Positions 37,933 to 47,957 of a stretch of DNA of 64,000 nucleotides are shown in pieces. Both the position numbers and the translations under genes were made by a program. Under the pieces are notes generated by a model. It made no database searches. It had not been told where the DNA came from and saw nothing but the letters and a program-made list of their open reading frames with translations. Numbering within the stretch: the stretch's first letter is position 1; each line of letters opens with the position of its first letter. The stretch is from Paeniglutamicibacter psychrophenolicus (GTDB lineage: Bacteria > Actinomycetota > Actinomycetes > Actinomycetales > Micrococcaceae): assembly GCF_030812255.1 (NCBI RefSeq), contig NZ_JAUSSH010000017.1, forward strand, positions 41,945-105,944, in the 5' to 3' direction.

Positions 37933-39051
37933 CTAGAGGCGGCCCTGCGCGATGGCCAGCATGCGGCGCAGCGGCTCGGCGGCGCCCCAGAGCAGCTGGT
38001 CGCCCACGGTGAAGGCGGAGATGTAGTTCGGGCCCATCTCCAGCTTCCGGATGCGGCCCACCGGGATGTCCAGGGTGCCGGAGGCGGCGACCGGGGTCAG
38101 CGCGTCGACGGTGGCTTCCTTGGTGTTGGGCACGACCTTGGCCCACTCGTTGTCCGCGGCCAGCAGCTTCTCGATCTCGGCGACCGACAGGTCCTCGGTG
38201 AGCTTGAGGGTCAGTGCCTGGGAGTGCGAGCGCATGGCGCCGATGCGGACGCACAATCCGTCCACGACGACCTTGTTGGCCTCGGTGTTGCCCAGGATCT
38301 TGTTGGTCTCGACCCCGGCCTTCCACTCCTCCTTGGACTGCCCGTTGCCCAAATCGGCGTCGATCCACGGGATCAGCGAGCCGGCCAGCGGCACGCCGAA
38401 CTGGGTGGCGTCCAGGCCGCCGCGCTGCGCGGCCAGGACCTTGCGGTCGATCTCCAGGATCGCGGAGGCCGGGTCGTCGAGCTCGGAGGCGACGTGGCTG
38501 TTGATGTCGCCGAACTGGGTCAGCAGCTCGCGCATGTGCCGCGCGCCGCCGCCGGAGGCCGCCTGGTAGGTCATCGAGGTGCCCCACTCGACCAGCCCGT
38601 TGGTGAACAGCCCGCCCAGGCCCATGAGCATGCAGGAGACGGTGCAGTTGCCGCCCACGAAGTCCCTGGTGCCGTCGCCCAGCGACTTGTCGATGACGTT
38701 GCGGTTGACCGGGTCAAGCACGATCACCGAGTCGTCGTTCATGCGCAGCGTGGAGGCCGCGTCGATCCACAGCCCGTCCCAGCCGCGCGCCCGCAGGTCC
38801 CCGTGCACGGCGGAGGTGTAGTCCCCGCCCTGGGCGGTGACGATGATCGGCAGCTTGGCCAGGGTGTCCAAGTCGTAGGCGTCCTGCAGGGCGGGTGCGC
38901 CCTCGGCGAAGGCCGGGGCCGCGCCGCCGGCGTTGGAGGTGGAAAAGAACACGGGGTCGAGGTTCGCGAAGTCGCCCTCGTCCTGCATGCGTTGCATCAG
39001 GACGGAGCCGACCATGCCGCGGTAACCGACAAAGCCAACGGAAGAAGTCAT
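37933..39051 (-). CDS. asd: Aspartate-semialdehyde dehydrogenase
   Basis: A 372-residue enzyme that reduces aspartyl phosphate to aspartate semialdehyde with NADPH, on the route to lysine, threonine, methionine and diaminopimelate. [17 protein letters not shown] is the nucleotide-binding start and [16 protein letters not shown] holds the catalytic Cys near residue 135. The length and this cysteine block resemble the E. coli type rather than the shorter form seen in many Gram-positives. A TAAGCT box six bases before the ATG suggests a leaderless mRNA. No ask gene is adjacent. Confidence 0.95.
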   Translation of the reverse strand: MTSSVGFVGYRGMVGSVLMQRMQDEGDFANLDPVFFSTSNAGGAAPAFAEGAPALQDAYDLDTLAKLPIIVTAQGGDYTSAVHGDLRARGWDGLWIDAASTLRMNDDSVIVLDPVNRNVIDKSLGDGTRDFVGGNCTVSCMLMGLGGLFTNGLVEWGTSMTYQAASGGGARHMRELLTQFGDINSHVASELDDPASAILEIDRKVLAAQRGGLDATQFGVPLAGSLIPWIDADLGNGQSKEEWKAGVETNKILGNTEANKVVVDGLCVRIGAMRSHSQALTLKLTEDLSVAEIEKLLAADNEWAKVVPNTKEATVDALTPVAASGTLDIPVGRIRKLEMGPNYISAFTVGDQLLWGAAEPLRRMLAIAQGRL

Positions 39052-39209
39052 GGTTCAAGCTTAAGGGTTGAAGGCCCCGCGCGCGGATTCGGTTACGTGC
39101 CAAGGCCGAACGGCGCCTGGCCCGAAAACGCCGAACGCCCCGGCCCGGAGCAATGTCCGTGCAGGGGCGCCTGGTGGTGTTCGGCCGGCGGGTCGGTCGA
39201 ATGGCCGGA

Positions 39210-39443
39210 CTATTTGCCTTCGTCTTCCAGCAGCGCCTTGCGCATGCCCACCAGCTTGAGCGAGCCGAACGCGAAGACCTGGGTGAAGACCAGCAGCAGC
39301 ACCAGGCCCATGATCTTGGAGCCGGTGAGAACCATGAACAGGCCCAGCCCGGCGAAGATCAGCGCGAAGAGTGGGAAGAGCATGTAGCCGAGCACGAAGA
39401 GGCCCTCGGGGCTGGTCTTCAGCGCCTTGATGGCGTCCTTCAT
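39210..39443 (-). CDS. Small membrane protein downstream of folA
   Basis: A 77-residue protein with two hydrophobic helices (about 14-35 and 42-60) between short charged ends: the start is [19 protein letters not shown] and the tail KALLEDEGK. The ATG overlaps the folA stop (ATGA), so the thyA-folA unit probably continues here. The family is unnamed to me but the protein looks conserved in style. The role is unknown. Confidence 0.75.
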   Translation of the reverse strand: MKDAIKALKTSPEGLFVLGYMLFPLFALIFAGLGLFMVLTGSKIMGLVLLLVFTQVFAFGSLKLVGMRKALLEDEGK

Positions 39444-40012
39444 GACTTCTGCTCCCACGCCTCGACACGGTACTGCGTGCCGTTGGCCGCGGTGAGCCAT
39501 CCGGTATCCGGTTCCGAGAGCGACTTGCTCCAGCCGTTATCCAGTGCAGGGGCCTTCGTGTCGCCCTTCGGGGAGGCGTTGATCACGGTCTTGACGGCCA
39601 GGTGGGCCCGGCCGGCGAACATCGAGTAGATCTCGCCGCCGCCGATGACCCAGATTTCCGCGGCGCCCTCGGCCGCGCGGGCGGCCTTCAGGGCCCCCTC
39701 GGCGGTGGCAACGGGCACGGCTCCGGCGCTGCGCAGCGCGGCGTGGCGTGTTCCGTCGCGGGTGATCACGATGTTGGTGCGTCCGGGCAGCGGGCGGAAC
39801 TTTTCCGGGAACGACTCCCAGGTCTTCCGTCCCATGATCACCGGGTGGCCGCTGGTGGTGGCCTTGAAATGGGCCAGGTCCTCGGGCAGCGACCACGGCA
39901 TGGTGCCGTTCGCGCCGATGACGCCGTCCGCGGCCTCGGCCCAGATCATGCCGATGCGTTCGGGGGCGGTGGTTTCGGCGCGGTGTCCGGCGCCTTGGTT
40001 TTGGTTGCTCAT
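39440..40012 (-). CDS. folA: Dihydrofolate reductase
   Basis: A 190-residue DHFR that regenerates tetrahydrofolate from dihydrofolate with NADPH, which thymidylate synthase consumes. Motifs are [28 protein letters not shown] (residues about 23-50), with the active-site Asp/Glu region, [19 protein letters not shown] near 60 and [10 protein letters not shown] near 125. It is upstream of a small membrane protein and its start overlaps the thyA stop by four bases, so the two are coupled. N-terminal 20 residues are an extension beyond the usual DHFR start; a later start is possible. Confidence 0.95.
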   Translation of the reverse strand: MSNQNQGAGHRAETTAPERIGMIWAEAADGVIGANGTMPWSLPEDLAHFKATTSGHPVIMGRKTWESFPEKFRPLPGRTNIVITRDGTRHAALRSAGAVPVATAEGALKAARAAEGAAEIWVIGGGEIYSMFAGRAHLAVKTVINASPKGDTKAPALDNGWSKSLSEPDTGWLTAANGTQYRVEAWEQKS

Positions 40013-40812
40013 ACGGCGATGGGGGCCTTAATCGTCGGGTGGTGTTGGTAGTCCTCGATCACGAAGTCCTCGAGCGTGTAGTCGAAGATCGAATCGGGGA
40101 TGCGCGTGATGCGCAGTCGCGGGTACGGGTATGGTTCCCGCGTGAGTTGCTCGGTGACCTGCGCGAGGTGGTTGTCGTAGATGTGGGTGTCCCCGCCGGT
40201 CCAGACGAACTCGCCGCGCGCCAGGCCGAGCTGGTCGGCCATCATGCAGGTCAGCAGCGCGTAGGAGGCGATGTTGAAGGGGACGCCGAGGAACATGTCG
40301 GCGCTGCGCTGGTAGAGCTGGCAGGAAAGCTTGCCGTCGGCCACGTAGAACTGGAAGAACGCGTGGCAGGGCGGCAACGCCATGTTCTCGATCTCGGCGA
40401 CGTTCCAGGCCGAGACGATGTGCCGGCGCGAATCCGGGTTTTCGCGCAGCGAGTCCACGACCTGCGATATCTGGTCGATGTGCCGTCCGTCCGCGGTGGG
40501 CCAGGAGCGCCACTGCACCCCGTAGACCGGACCGAGCTCGCCGTTCGCGTCGGCCCACTCGTCCCAGATCTTCACGCCGTTCTCGCGCAGGTAGGCGGTG
40601 TTCGAGTCCCCGCGCAGGAACCACAACAGCTCCACGGCCACGGACTTGAAGTGCACCCGCTTGGTGGTGATCAGCGGGAAGGATTCGGAGAGGTCAAAGC
40701 GCATTTGTCGACCAAAAACACTCGAGGTTCCGGTGCCTGTCCGATCTCCCTTGGCGGTGCCATGGGCCAGGACGTCACGCAGCAGGTCTTCGTAAGGAGT
40801 TGGAATCGTCAC
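40009..40812 (-). CDS. thyA: Thymidylate synthase
   Basis: A 267-residue thymidylate synthase that methylates dUMP with methylene-tetrahydrofolate. The catalytic Cys is in [13 protein letters not shown] near residue 147, and the dUMP-binding [19 protein letters not shown] follows near 168. It forms an operon with folA, whose start overlaps its stop. The GTG start lies six bases after a TAGACT -10, indicating a leaderless mRNA. A frame on the opposite strand is a shadow. Confidence 0.97.
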   Translation of the reverse strand: MTIPTPYEDLLRDVLAHGTAKGDRTGTGTSSVFGRQMRFDLSESFPLITTKRVHFKSVAVELLWFLRGDSNTAYLRENGVKIWDEWADANGELGPVYGVQWRSWPTADGRHIDQISQVVDSLRENPDSRRHIVSAWNVAEIENMALPPCHAFFQFYVADGKLSCQLYQRSADMFLGVPFNIASYALLTCMMADQLGLARGEFVWTGGDTHIYDNHLAQVTEQLTREPYPYPRLRITRIPDSIFDYTLEDFVIEDYQHHPTIKAPIAV

Positions 40813-40953
40813 CGCATCAGTCTAGCCGCGGGCGCGCGGGTCAGGCGGAAACGACTGGCCCCGGACACCGGAAATGCGCTCATGATCACCACGAAGGGAC
40901 ATGCCGCACGCAGGGCCGCGGAGGGCCCCGCACCCTTGCGTTGCCGCCCGGAA

Positions 40954-41340
40954 TCAGGCCCGGTCGGTGGCCCGCAACCGCCCCTGGAGCAGCGCGAGCA
41001 AGGTGGCGTCCTCGATGCCGGCGGCGCGCGAGGCGGCGATGAGTTCGGCGATCCGCAGCCGGATGTCCGCCTCGGCTTCCAGCTTGCTGCCCGACGGGGT
41101 GTGGGTCACCACGGTGCCGAGCCGGCGCCGGGACTCGATCAGCCCCAGCGCCTCGAGCTCCCTGTAGGCGCGGGCCACGGTTCCGGTGGCCACGCCGAGG
41201 TCCGAGGCCAGGGCCCGGACGGTGGGCAGGCGCGAGCCGTCGGCCAGCTGCCCCACGGCGATCAGCGAGGCGATCTGCGTGCGGATCTGCTCGAACGGGG
41301 GAGTGGCGTCGCGCAAATCGACGGTGACCAGGGCGCTCAA
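40954..41340 (-). CDS. GntR family transcriptional regulator (YtrA-like)
   Basis: A 128-residue GntR protein with a winged helix-turn-helix (LADGSRLPTVRALASDLGVA near residue 35, ATGTVARAYRELEALGLIES near 50) and only a short C-terminal dimerisation helix pair, as in the YtrA subfamily. YtrA regulators usually control adjacent transporter operons. Its TTG start overlaps the stop of the membrane gene upstream by three bases. A perfect inverted repeat before that gene is the likely binding site, so it should control its own operon. Confidence 0.9.
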   Translation of the reverse strand: MSALVTVDLRDATPPFEQIRTQIASLIAVGQLADGSRLPTVRALASDLGVATGTVARAYRELEALGLIESRRRLGTVVTHTPSGSKLEAEADIRLRIAELIAASRAAGIEDATLLALLQGRLRATDRA

Positions 41341-43145
41341 TGGATGCTCGGGCTAAGGTCCGGGGTGTCGAAGCGCGCAGTGCGGTAGGCGGTGGATGCA
41401 GGCAGCAGGCACAGCACCGCCCCGAGCACCAGGCAGATGACCTGGAAGCCGGAGGGAGCCGGGTCCTGGAATGAACCCGCAACATGGCCGAAGTCGGTCG
41501 CGACCCAGTAGCCGGGGGTGCCCAGGATGCCAGCGATGATGAACGACGCCCCGCCGAAGGTGCGGGCCCCCCGCTGGGCAACCAGCACGCGCAGTTGGTG
41601 GTCTTCGGCGCCGCTGGCCCCGCGGAGCACCGGCCGGCGTGCGGACATGCGGTACAGGCCCCACGCGAGCGCCGCGGCCAGCAGCAGGATGCCCAGCATC
41701 CACCAGGCCGCGGCGGCAAGCGCCGGCGGGCCGGTGAGCAGGAACGTGGCGATGCTCGCCACGCCCGTGGTCGCGGCCAGGCACAGCACCACCACAAACC
41801 AGGTGGGCAGCAGGTTGGTGCGCGGCCGACCAAGGGCAACACCGCCGCCCAGCCGGCGGGACACGACCCAGGCCGCCAGGGCCTGGAGAAGGAAGTACCC
41901 GGCGACGGCCAGCAGCATGGCCAGGGCGTTCGAAGCAAGTTCACCCAGGCGCGTGGCACCGGATTTCGCGGTCCACGCCGGGACCGACCCGAGCACCGCC
42001 ACGGCAACGATCGAGGCGCCCTGGGCCAGCAGCAGGAAATCCCGGCCCTTGGAAAACGATGCGGACGGCGCTCCTGGCCGGCGGCGGGTGGACGAGGCCG
42101 AGGCGTCCAGCTTCGGGGGCCCGCAGGCCACGATGAGCACCAGCACCAGCAGCATCCAGAGCGCGGCGATGCCGTTCATCGCGTTGGCCTGGTCCTGGGC
42201 CGTCGAATCGAAGGGGGAACCGGCGTCGCCGAGGGGCATGGCCCAGTCGGCACGGGCCCGCATGCCCTCGGTGACGTAGCCCAGGGCGGCCATGCCGAAG
42301 CCGGTGACGGCGAAGATCGTGGTGCGCAGCAGCCGGTTGATCCAGATGGCCCGCAGCACCGCGTTGTCCCCGGCATCCAGGGAATCCAGCGGCGGACGGC
42401 GCACGACCGCGGTGGCCGCGCCCAAGGATCCGAGCAGCACCAGCCCGAGCCCGCCGAGCAGGTACGGGCCCACCATGTCTCCGGGCCGGGTTCCGGTGAT
42501 GGGCCAGATGGCCGGCTCGTTGGCTGCGGCGTCGGCCTCGGCTTCGGTGGTGTAGCCCTCGGGGTCCTCGAGGTCCAGCAGGTTGCCGTCCGTATCGATG
42601 GGGTTGCCGTACGCGTCGGTGTCCCCGGCGTAGATCGGCAGTTCGATGCCGGTGGAGGCGTCGTTGCCCACCCGGTCGGGGACCCCGGAATCGTTCCAGG
42701 CCACGATGATGAGCACGGTGCTGATGATGGTGCACAGTAGCAGGAATCCGGCCAGGAACCTCGGGACGAGCGTCTTGAGCCGGCGCACCTCCAACGAGGC
42801 GGCGCGCACGGGCTTGAGGTGCCGCGGCCAGGTGAACTGGCCCAGCACGTAGACGATGCCCAGCCAGAGCCCCGGGGCGGCGGCATGCATGATGAGCGTC
42901 GGGACGCTGGTGCTCGCGGGTCCGGTCTCGCGGAGCAGGTTTTCGCCCGGGTTGGCCCACAGGTTGGACAGCCCGGAAGTGCCCGAGGCCAGGAACGCGA
43001 TCAGCGCGGTCCAGAAGGCGTGGCGCGAGATTGCGGCGGCGGCGTTGGACGCGCTGGGCTCGGCGACCAGGAAGCGCAGCAGCACATAGATCAGTGCCGC
43101 CGAGATGGCCAGGCCGGAGCCGATGGCGGTGAGCGCGCCCATCAT
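41337..43145 (-). CDS. Large membrane protein of unknown function, GntR-linked
   Basis: A 602-residue protein with about 12 hydrophobic helices and an acidic, extracytoplasmic-looking stretch (about residues 150-215) with TDAYGNPIDTDGNLLDLEDPE. I do not recognise a named family; no ABC ATPase or DUF1648/SdpI motif is visible. Alternating small- and aromatic-rich helices suggest a permease or signalling protein. It is co-transcribed with a YtrA-like GntR gene downstream and preceded by a perfect 11-bp inverted-repeat operator. AAGGGG precedes the ATG. Confidence 0.75.
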   Translation of the reverse strand: MMGALTAIGSGLAISAALIYVLLRFLVAEPSASNAAAAISRHAFWTALIAFLASGTSGLSNLWANPGENLLRETGPASTSVPTLIMHAAAPGLWLGIVYVLGQFTWPRHLKPVRAASLEVRRLKTLVPRFLAGFLLLCTIISTVLIIVAWNDSGVPDRVGNDASTGIELPIYAGDTDAYGNPIDTDGNLLDLEDPEGYTTEAEADAAANEPAIWPITGTRPGDMVGPYLLGGLGLVLLGSLGAATAVVRRPPLDSLDAGDNAVLRAIWINRLLRTTIFAVTGFGMAALGYVTEGMRARADWAMPLGDAGSPFDSTAQDQANAMNGIAALWMLLVLVLIVACGPPKLDASASSTRRRPGAPSASFSKGRDFLLLAQGASIVAVAVLGSVPAWTAKSGATRLGELASNALAMLLAVAGYFLLQALAAWVVSRRLGGGVALGRPRTNLLPTWFVVVLCLAATTGVASIATFLLTGPPALAAAAWWMLGILLLAAALAWGLYRMSARRPVLRGASGAEDHQLRVLVAQRGARTFGGASFIIAGILGTPGYWVATDFGHVAGSFQDPAPSGFQVICLVLGAVLCLLPASTAYRTARFDTPDLSPSIH

Positions 43146-43168
43146 GGGGAACCCCTTTGGTTGGAAAC

Positions 43169-43198
43169 TTGTCTCAATGTATCAACTCATTGAGACAA
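43169..43198. promoter_or_regulatory. Perfect GntR (YtrA-type) operator
   Basis: TTGTCTCAATG (43169-43179), an eight-base spacer and CATTGAGACAA (43188-43198) form a perfect inverted repeat 24 bases upstream of the large membrane gene. It is AT-richer than its surroundings. The co-transcribed GntR-family product is the likely ligand, giving autoregulation. Confidence 0.8.
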
Positions 43199-43255
43199 AG
43201 TCCGTCCGTTCGGGGGATGTCGGTTCGGCGCGGCCGAATCGTTACGCGAGGGGGC

Positions 43256-43591
43256 TCAGGCCAGCAGGTCGTTGTACTCCGGGTAGCGGCGCAGGTAGTC
43301 CTGCACATAGGAGCACTCCGGGATGATCTTCAGCTTGCGGGTGCGCATGTCCTCGAGGACCAGGGTGACCAGTGCACGGGCGTAGCCGCGGCGGCCGTAT
43401 TCCTCGTTGATGATGGTGTGCTGCAGCGTCGCGACATCTCCTTCGACGCTGTAGCCCAGGAATCCCACGTAGGTCGCGCCGTGCCACAGGCTGTAGCGGC
43501 CGCGGTCCTCGTCGTGGTCCAGCCGCAACCCCTGGTGCGCGATCTTTTCCCCGGCGTTGCCGTGGACTGGTGGGGAATCGTGTCGGGCCAT
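43256..43591 (-). CDS. Small GNAT-like N-acetyltransferase
   Basis: A 111-residue minimal GNAT-type acetyltransferase (COG2388 style). The acetyl-CoA loop reads YGRRGYARALVTLVLEDMR near residue 75 and KIIPECSYVQDYLRRYPEY forms the C-terminal strand and helix. The length is that of the short YidJ/At1g77540-like group, which acetylates unknown substrates. AAGGAG precedes the ATG. It is alone. Confidence 0.88.
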   Translation of the reverse strand: MARHDSPPVHGNAGEKIAHQGLRLDHDEDRGRYSLWHGATYVGFLGYSVEGDVATLQHTIINEEYGRRGYARALVTLVLEDMRTRKLKIIPECSYVQDYLRRYPEYNDLLA

Positions 43592-43683
43592 GATGCACTC
43601 CTTGAACCGTTGAGCCGTGAAAAACGCAACCGGGGCGCCGCCTGTACGGGCGCCTACCTAGAGACTACCGCGAAGGGTCCACG

Positions 43684-44649
43684 CTAGTCCTCAAACGCGT
43701 CGTAAACTTCCACCGAGACGAGTTTGCGCTTGCCAGAGACCGGTTGGTGGACCACGACGAGCGCCCCGGGGCGCAGGAACGGGTCCCGTTCGGGCAGGAA
43801 GGCGGCCAGCGCCGAATCCATCCTGGCGCGCAGCTCGGAAAGCACCAGCGGCAGCACCGGTCGGTGCGTGCACACCGCCTGGGCACGGCGCTTGTCCAGC
43901 AGCTTGGCGACGGCGCGCTGGGCCTTGTCCGGGCGGCGCGTGGCCTCGTGCTCGGTGATCGCCGGCAGCATCTTCACGATGAAGCGGTGCTGCTGCACGT
44001 AGGGCGCGACGGTCTGCACGCACCGGGTCCACGGGCTGGAGGCGACCTTGGCCGGGCGCCAGGAGCCCAGCAGCCGGGCCACGGCCAGCGCCTGCCGCTG
44101 CCCGGTGGCGGCCAGCGGGCGCTTGCCCTCCTCGCGGGTCCAGTTGGAGCGCGGCTTGGCCTTGGCATGGCGCACCACCACAAAGGGGTGGGTCTCCAGC
44201 GTCCCGGCCCGGTGCGCGGTCACCAGCGCCTCCAGCGGTTCCAGGTCCCCGGGGTTGGTCAGCCAGGAGCGGGCCATCTTCGGGGTGGCCCAGCGCACCG
44301 CGTCGGTTTCCTTGCCGTCCGGGACCGGCGGGGTGCCCGGGAACCTTGCGGCCCAGTAGTACACGACCTTGGCCCCGGAACCCACCTGGTAGGTCATCGC
44401 CGGCAGCGGGATGCCCAGCACGATGTCCAGCCCGACCTCCTCGAAGACCTCGCGGGTGGCGCACTCGGGCAGGGTCTCCCCGGGATCGAGCTTGCCCTTG
44501 GGCCAGGACCAGTCGTCGTACCGGTCCCGGTGGATCATCAGGACCTCGAGCCCGCCGCCGTTGACCCGCCAGATGAGGGCCCCGGCCGCCCGCACCGCGA
44601 AGTCGCCGGTGCGGATGGACTCCGAATCGCTTGAACGCACGAAATGCAC
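43684..44649 (-). CDS. Nudix hydrolase fused to phosphohistidine-type phosphatase (MutT1-like)
   Basis: A 321-residue two-domain enzyme. The N-terminal Nudix box is GKLDPGETLPECATREVFEEVG (near residues 53-74). From about 155 the C-terminal half has VVVRHAKAKP, the RHG phosphatase signature. This domain order equals mycobacterial MutT1, which hydrolyses 8-oxo-(d)GTP and then dephosphorylates, cleaning nucleotide pools and diadenosine polyphosphates. It ends the ppk operon: its start is five bases from the ppk stop, linking nucleotide hygiene to polyphosphate. Confidence 0.92.
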   Translation of the reverse strand: MHFVRSSDSESIRTGDFAVRAAGALIWRVNGGGLEVLMIHRDRYDDWSWPKGKLDPGETLPECATREVFEEVGLDIVLGIPLPAMTYQVGSGAKVVYYWAARFPGTPPVPDGKETDAVRWATPKMARSWLTNPGDLEPLEALVTAHRAGTLETHPFVVVRHAKAKPRSNWTREEGKRPLAATGQRQALAVARLLGSWRPAKVASSPWTRCVQTVAPYVQQHRFIVKMLPAITEHEATRRPDKAQRAVAKLLDKRRAQAVCTHRPVLPLVLSELRARMDSALAAFLPERDPFLRPGALVVVHQPVSGKRKLVSVEVYDAFED

Positions 44650-44653
44650 GCCC

Positions 44654-46867
44654 CTAGCGCCTGACCACGGTCCGCTGGCGGGTGCGCGACTCGATCAGCC
44701 ACGACTGGATGTCTTCCAGCGGCGCACCGTCCTCGTCCTTGTGGTGCCGGGTCCACTGGCCCTCGGCGTCCAGGTGCCAGCTGGCGGTGCCCGGATCCAT
44801 GTAGCGGTCCAGCAACGCGACCAGCTCGGCGGTGTCCTCGCGGCTGCTCAGCGAGACCAGGGCCTCGACGCGGCGGTCCAGGTTGCGGTGCATCATGTCG
44901 GCCGAGCCGATGTAGACGATCGGCTCGCCGGCGTTGTGGAACATGAACACGCGGCTGTGCTCCAGGAAGCGGCCCAGGATCGAACGGACCCTGATGTTTT
45001 CGCTCAGCCCCGGCACCCCGGGGCGCAGCGCGCAGATCCCGCGCACGATGACATCGACCGCGACCCCGGCCTGCGAGGCGCGGTAGAGCGCGTCGATGAC
45101 GGCCTCGTCGACCATCGAGTTGACCTTGATGACCACCCGGGCCGCCAGGCCCGCCTTGCGGTTGGCGATCTCCGCCTCGATCCTGTCGATCAGCCCCGAA
45201 CGCAGCGAGCGCGGGGCCACCAGCAGGCGCTTGAAGGTCGAGCGCGGGGCGTACCCGGAGAGCTGGTTGAACAGCCTCGAGAGGTCCTCGCCGACCGCGT
45301 CGTCACTGGTCAGCAGGCCCAGGTCCTCGTAGTAGCGGGCCGTGCGCGGGTGGTAGTTGCCGGTGCCGATGTGGCAGTAGCGGCGCAGCCGCTCGCCCTC
45401 GCGGCGGATCACCAGGGAGAGCTTGGAGTGCGTCTTCAGGCCCACGATGCCGTAGACCACGTGCACCCCGGCCTGCTCCAGCTTCCGGGCCCAGGAGATG
45501 TTGGCCTGCTCGTCGAAGCGGGCCTTGATCTCCACCAGCGCCAACACCTGCTTGCCCGATTCGGCGGCGTCGATCAACGCGTCCACGATCGGCGAATCGC
45601 CGGAAGTGCGGTACAGCGTCTGCTTGATGGCCATGACCTTGGGGTCGTTGGCCGCCTGCTCCAGGAACGCCTGCACACTGGTGGAAAAGGAATCGTAGGG
45701 GTGGTGCAGCAGGATGTCGCGGCGGCGCATCGCGGCAAACACGTTCGCGGCCTTGGAGGTCTCGGACTCGTTGAGGAAGCGCGAGGTGTGGGCCAGATGC
45801 CTGGGGAAGTGCAGGTCCGAGCGGTCGATGTTGGCGATCACGCCCAGCCCGCGCAGATCCAGCGGCGCGGGCAGGGCGAAGACCTCGTCGTCCTCGACGC
45901 CGAGTTCGCGCACCAGCAGCGCACGGATGTTCGGGTTGATGTCGTCGACGACCTCCAGGCGCACCGGCGGGCCGAAGCGGCGGCGCAGCAGCTCCTTCTC
46001 CAGGGCCGCCAGCAGGTTCTCCGCGTCGTCCTCCTCGACCTCGAGGTCCTCGTTGCGGGTGACGCGGAAGAAGTGGTGCTCGACGATGTCCATGCCCGGG
46101 AACAGGTGTTCCAGGTGCTCGGCGATCACGTTTTCCAGCGAGATGAAGCGCGCCACGCGGCCCGCCGAGTTCCCGGCGCGCGGCCCGTCCACCGAGATCA
46201 GCCGCGCCATGGTGTCCGGGACCTTCAGCCGGGCGAAGAGTTCCTTGCCGGTCACCGGGTTGCGGACCACCACGGCCAGGTTCAGCGAGAGCCCGGAGAT
46301 GTAGGGGAAGGGGTGGGCGGGGTCCACTGCCAGCGGGGTGAGGATCGGGAAGACCTGGTCGATGAACCAGCGGTGCAGCTCCTCGCGGGCCCGCTCGTCC
46401 AGTTCCGCCCAGCCCACCAGCAGGATCTGCTCCTTTTCCAGGGCCGGGCGGACCGAATCGGCGAAGACCCGTGCGTGGCGCAGCTGCAGCGCGTGCGCGT
46501 CGGCCAGCAGCATTTCGAGCTGGTCGATGGGGCTCATCCCGGCCGCCGAGGGCACCGCCAGGCCGGTGGCGATGCGGCGCTTGAGGCCCGCGACCCGGAC
46601 CATGAAGAACTCGTCCAGGTTCGAGGAGAAGATCGACAGGAAGTTGACCCGCTCCAGCAGGTGCATTTCCGCATCCTCGGCCAGCTCCAGCACCCGCGCG
46701 TTGAAGTGCAGCCAGCTCAGCTCGCGGTCCAGGAACCTGTCGTCGGCGAAGTCGCCGTCGGGGATCGGCGAGGGCTCGAAGTCGGGCAGCTCGATCCGGT
46801 CCTGGGTGGCGCGGGCCGCCGGGACGTCGGTGATGCCCAGGGAGGAGGTGGGTGGGTGCGAATCCAT
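44654..46867 (-). CDS. ppk: Polyphosphate kinase 1
   Basis: A 737-residue PPK1 that polymerises phosphate from ATP into polyphosphate, reversibly. The N-terminal domain starts [16 protein letters not shown]. The catalytic core shows [20 protein letters not shown] and [21 protein letters not shown], whose His in KTHSK is a predicted phospho-His; [20 protein letters not shown] follows. The ATG at 46867 has AGGGG eight bases upstream; the frame extends to 46936 but has weaker start signals. A Nudix/phosphatase gene follows within six bases. Confidence 0.95.
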   Translation of the reverse strand: MDSHPPTSSLGITDVPAARATQDRIELPDFEPSPIPDGDFADDRFLDRELSWLHFNARVLELAEDAEMHLLERVNFLSIFSSNLDEFFMVRVAGLKRRIATGLAVPSAAGMSPIDQLEMLLADAHALQLRHARVFADSVRPALEKEQILLVGWAELDERAREELHRWFIDQVFPILTPLAVDPAHPFPYISGLSLNLAVVVRNPVTGKELFARLKVPDTMARLISVDGPRAGNSAGRVARFISLENVIAEHLEHLFPGMDIVEHHFFRVTRNEDLEVEEDDAENLLAALEKELLRRRFGPPVRLEVVDDINPNIRALLVRELGVEDDEVFALPAPLDLRGLGVIANIDRSDLHFPRHLAHTSRFLNESETSKAANVFAAMRRRDILLHHPYDSFSTSVQAFLEQAANDPKVMAIKQTLYRTSGDSPIVDALIDAAESGKQVLALVEIKARFDEQANISWARKLEQAGVHVVYGIVGLKTHSKLSLVIRREGERLRRYCHIGTGNYHPRTARYYEDLGLLTSDDAVGEDLSRLFNQLSGYAPRSTFKRLLVAPRSLRSGLIDRIEAEIANRKAGLAARVVIKVNSMVDEAVIDALYRASQAGVAVDVIVRGICALRPGVPGLSENIRVRSILGRFLEHSRVFMFHNAGEPIVYIGSADMMHRNLDRRVEALVSLSSREDTAELVALLDRYMDPGTASWHLDAEGQWTRHHKDEDGAPLEDIQSWLIESRTRQRTVVRR

Positions 46868-46954
46868 GAGCGTTGCCCCTAGCATGAAATATTGGTGGTG
46901 GTGCGTGCTTTTCACGGCGGGCCGTGGAAAGGGCACGCGGCCTTGCGTCGCTAT

Positions 46955-47932
46955 CTACCTTACCGAAGCCGGGGCGTACATGACGTCCACATCCCACTTG
47001 GTGAAGCCCAGTTTTCGGTAGAGCGAGACCGCCGGGGCGTTGTCCGCATCCACGTAGAGCATCAGCGCATCCAGGCCCAGGGAATCCAGGTACTCGATGC
47101 CCGCCAGCGTGAGCACCTTGCCCAGCCCGGTGCCCTGCGCCTCGGGGATGACCCCGACCACGTAGATCTCCCCGATGGCCTGGTGCTCGCCGGTGGTGGG
47201 GGAGGAGAGCGCCGGGTGCACCTTGGTCCAGTGGAAGCCCAGGATCTTCCCGGATTCGCCCACGGCCAGCAGGAAGCCGGCCGGGTCGAACCAGTCCTCG
47301 GCCATGCGCGAGGCCAGGTCCTCGAGCGTCAGCGCCCCCTGTTCGGGGTGGTGGGCGAAGGCCGCGGCGTTGGCCGCGACCCAGCCGGCGGTGTCGGTGG
47401 CCGGGTCGAAGGCGCGGATGGTGATGCCGGCCGGGACGACCGCGGCGGGCACCGGTGTTCCGGCGACCATGCGCATGCGCCACAGCTCGCGCACCGGGGT
47501 GTAGCCGAAGCGTTCGGCGAGCTTGGCGGCGGCCTCGTGGTTCCCGTGCGCCCAGGCCCGCAGCGTGCCCGGCCCGGTGTTCTTTCCCAGGGCGGTGAGC
47601 AGCGCCCCGGCGATGCCCGAATCGCGGAGGGAGGGGTGCACCACCATTTCCAGGGTGCCCGGGGCCGCGTCGGTGCCGCGCACCGCCACCGCGGCGCCGA
47701 CCAGGTCGGTGGAGACGGTGTCGTCGTCCTGGCCCAGGTAGGCGTAGGCGCCCACCAGCAGCCCGGAGGCCGAGGGCGTGCGCAGATCGAGCAGGGTCTG
47801 TTCGCCCAGCGGCGGGTTGCCGTCGGCTTCCTCGCCGGCAGCCACCAGCGCATGCAGCTCGGCGAGCACCTCGGGGTCCGGGGTGCCGGTGACGACTTCG
47901 ATGCTGACTTCGGGATTCGGTGCGGCGTTCAT
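46955..47932 (-). CDS. mshD: Mycothiol synthase
   Basis: A 325-residue protein with two GNAT domains, which adds acetyl from acetyl-CoA to Cys-GlcN-inositol, the last step of mycothiol synthesis. Acetyl-CoA loops are HPSLRDSGIAGALLTALG near residue 95 and VGVIPEAQGTGLGKVLTL near 250, and the C-terminus DVDVMYAPAS is typical. The ATG at 47932 begins MNAAPNPEVS; a TATCTT box six bases before it suggests a leaderless mRNA. The glnR-like gene is immediately upstream, as in mycobacteria. Confidence 0.95.
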   Translation of the reverse strand: MNAAPNPEVSIEVVTGTPDPEVLAELHALVAAGEEADGNPPLGEQTLLDLRTPSASGLLVGAYAYLGQDDDTVSTDLVGAAVAVRGTDAAPGTLEMVVHPSLRDSGIAGALLTALGKNTGPGTLRAWAHGNHEAAAKLAERFGYTPVRELWRMRMVAGTPVPAAVVPAGITIRAFDPATDTAGWVAANAAAFAHHPEQGALTLEDLASRMAEDWFDPAGFLLAVGESGKILGFHWTKVHPALSSPTTGEHQAIGEIYVVGVIPEAQGTGLGKVLTLAGIEYLDSLGLDALMLYVDADNAPAVSLYRKLGFTKWDVDVMYAPASVR

Positions 47933-47957
47933 ATCCCTAAGATAGCCGCAGCGGCAC

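Noticed and set aside
44411..46882. An 823-codon plus-strand frame over ppk
   Set aside because: It is a shadow of polyphosphate kinase, whose motifs are clear on the minus strand.
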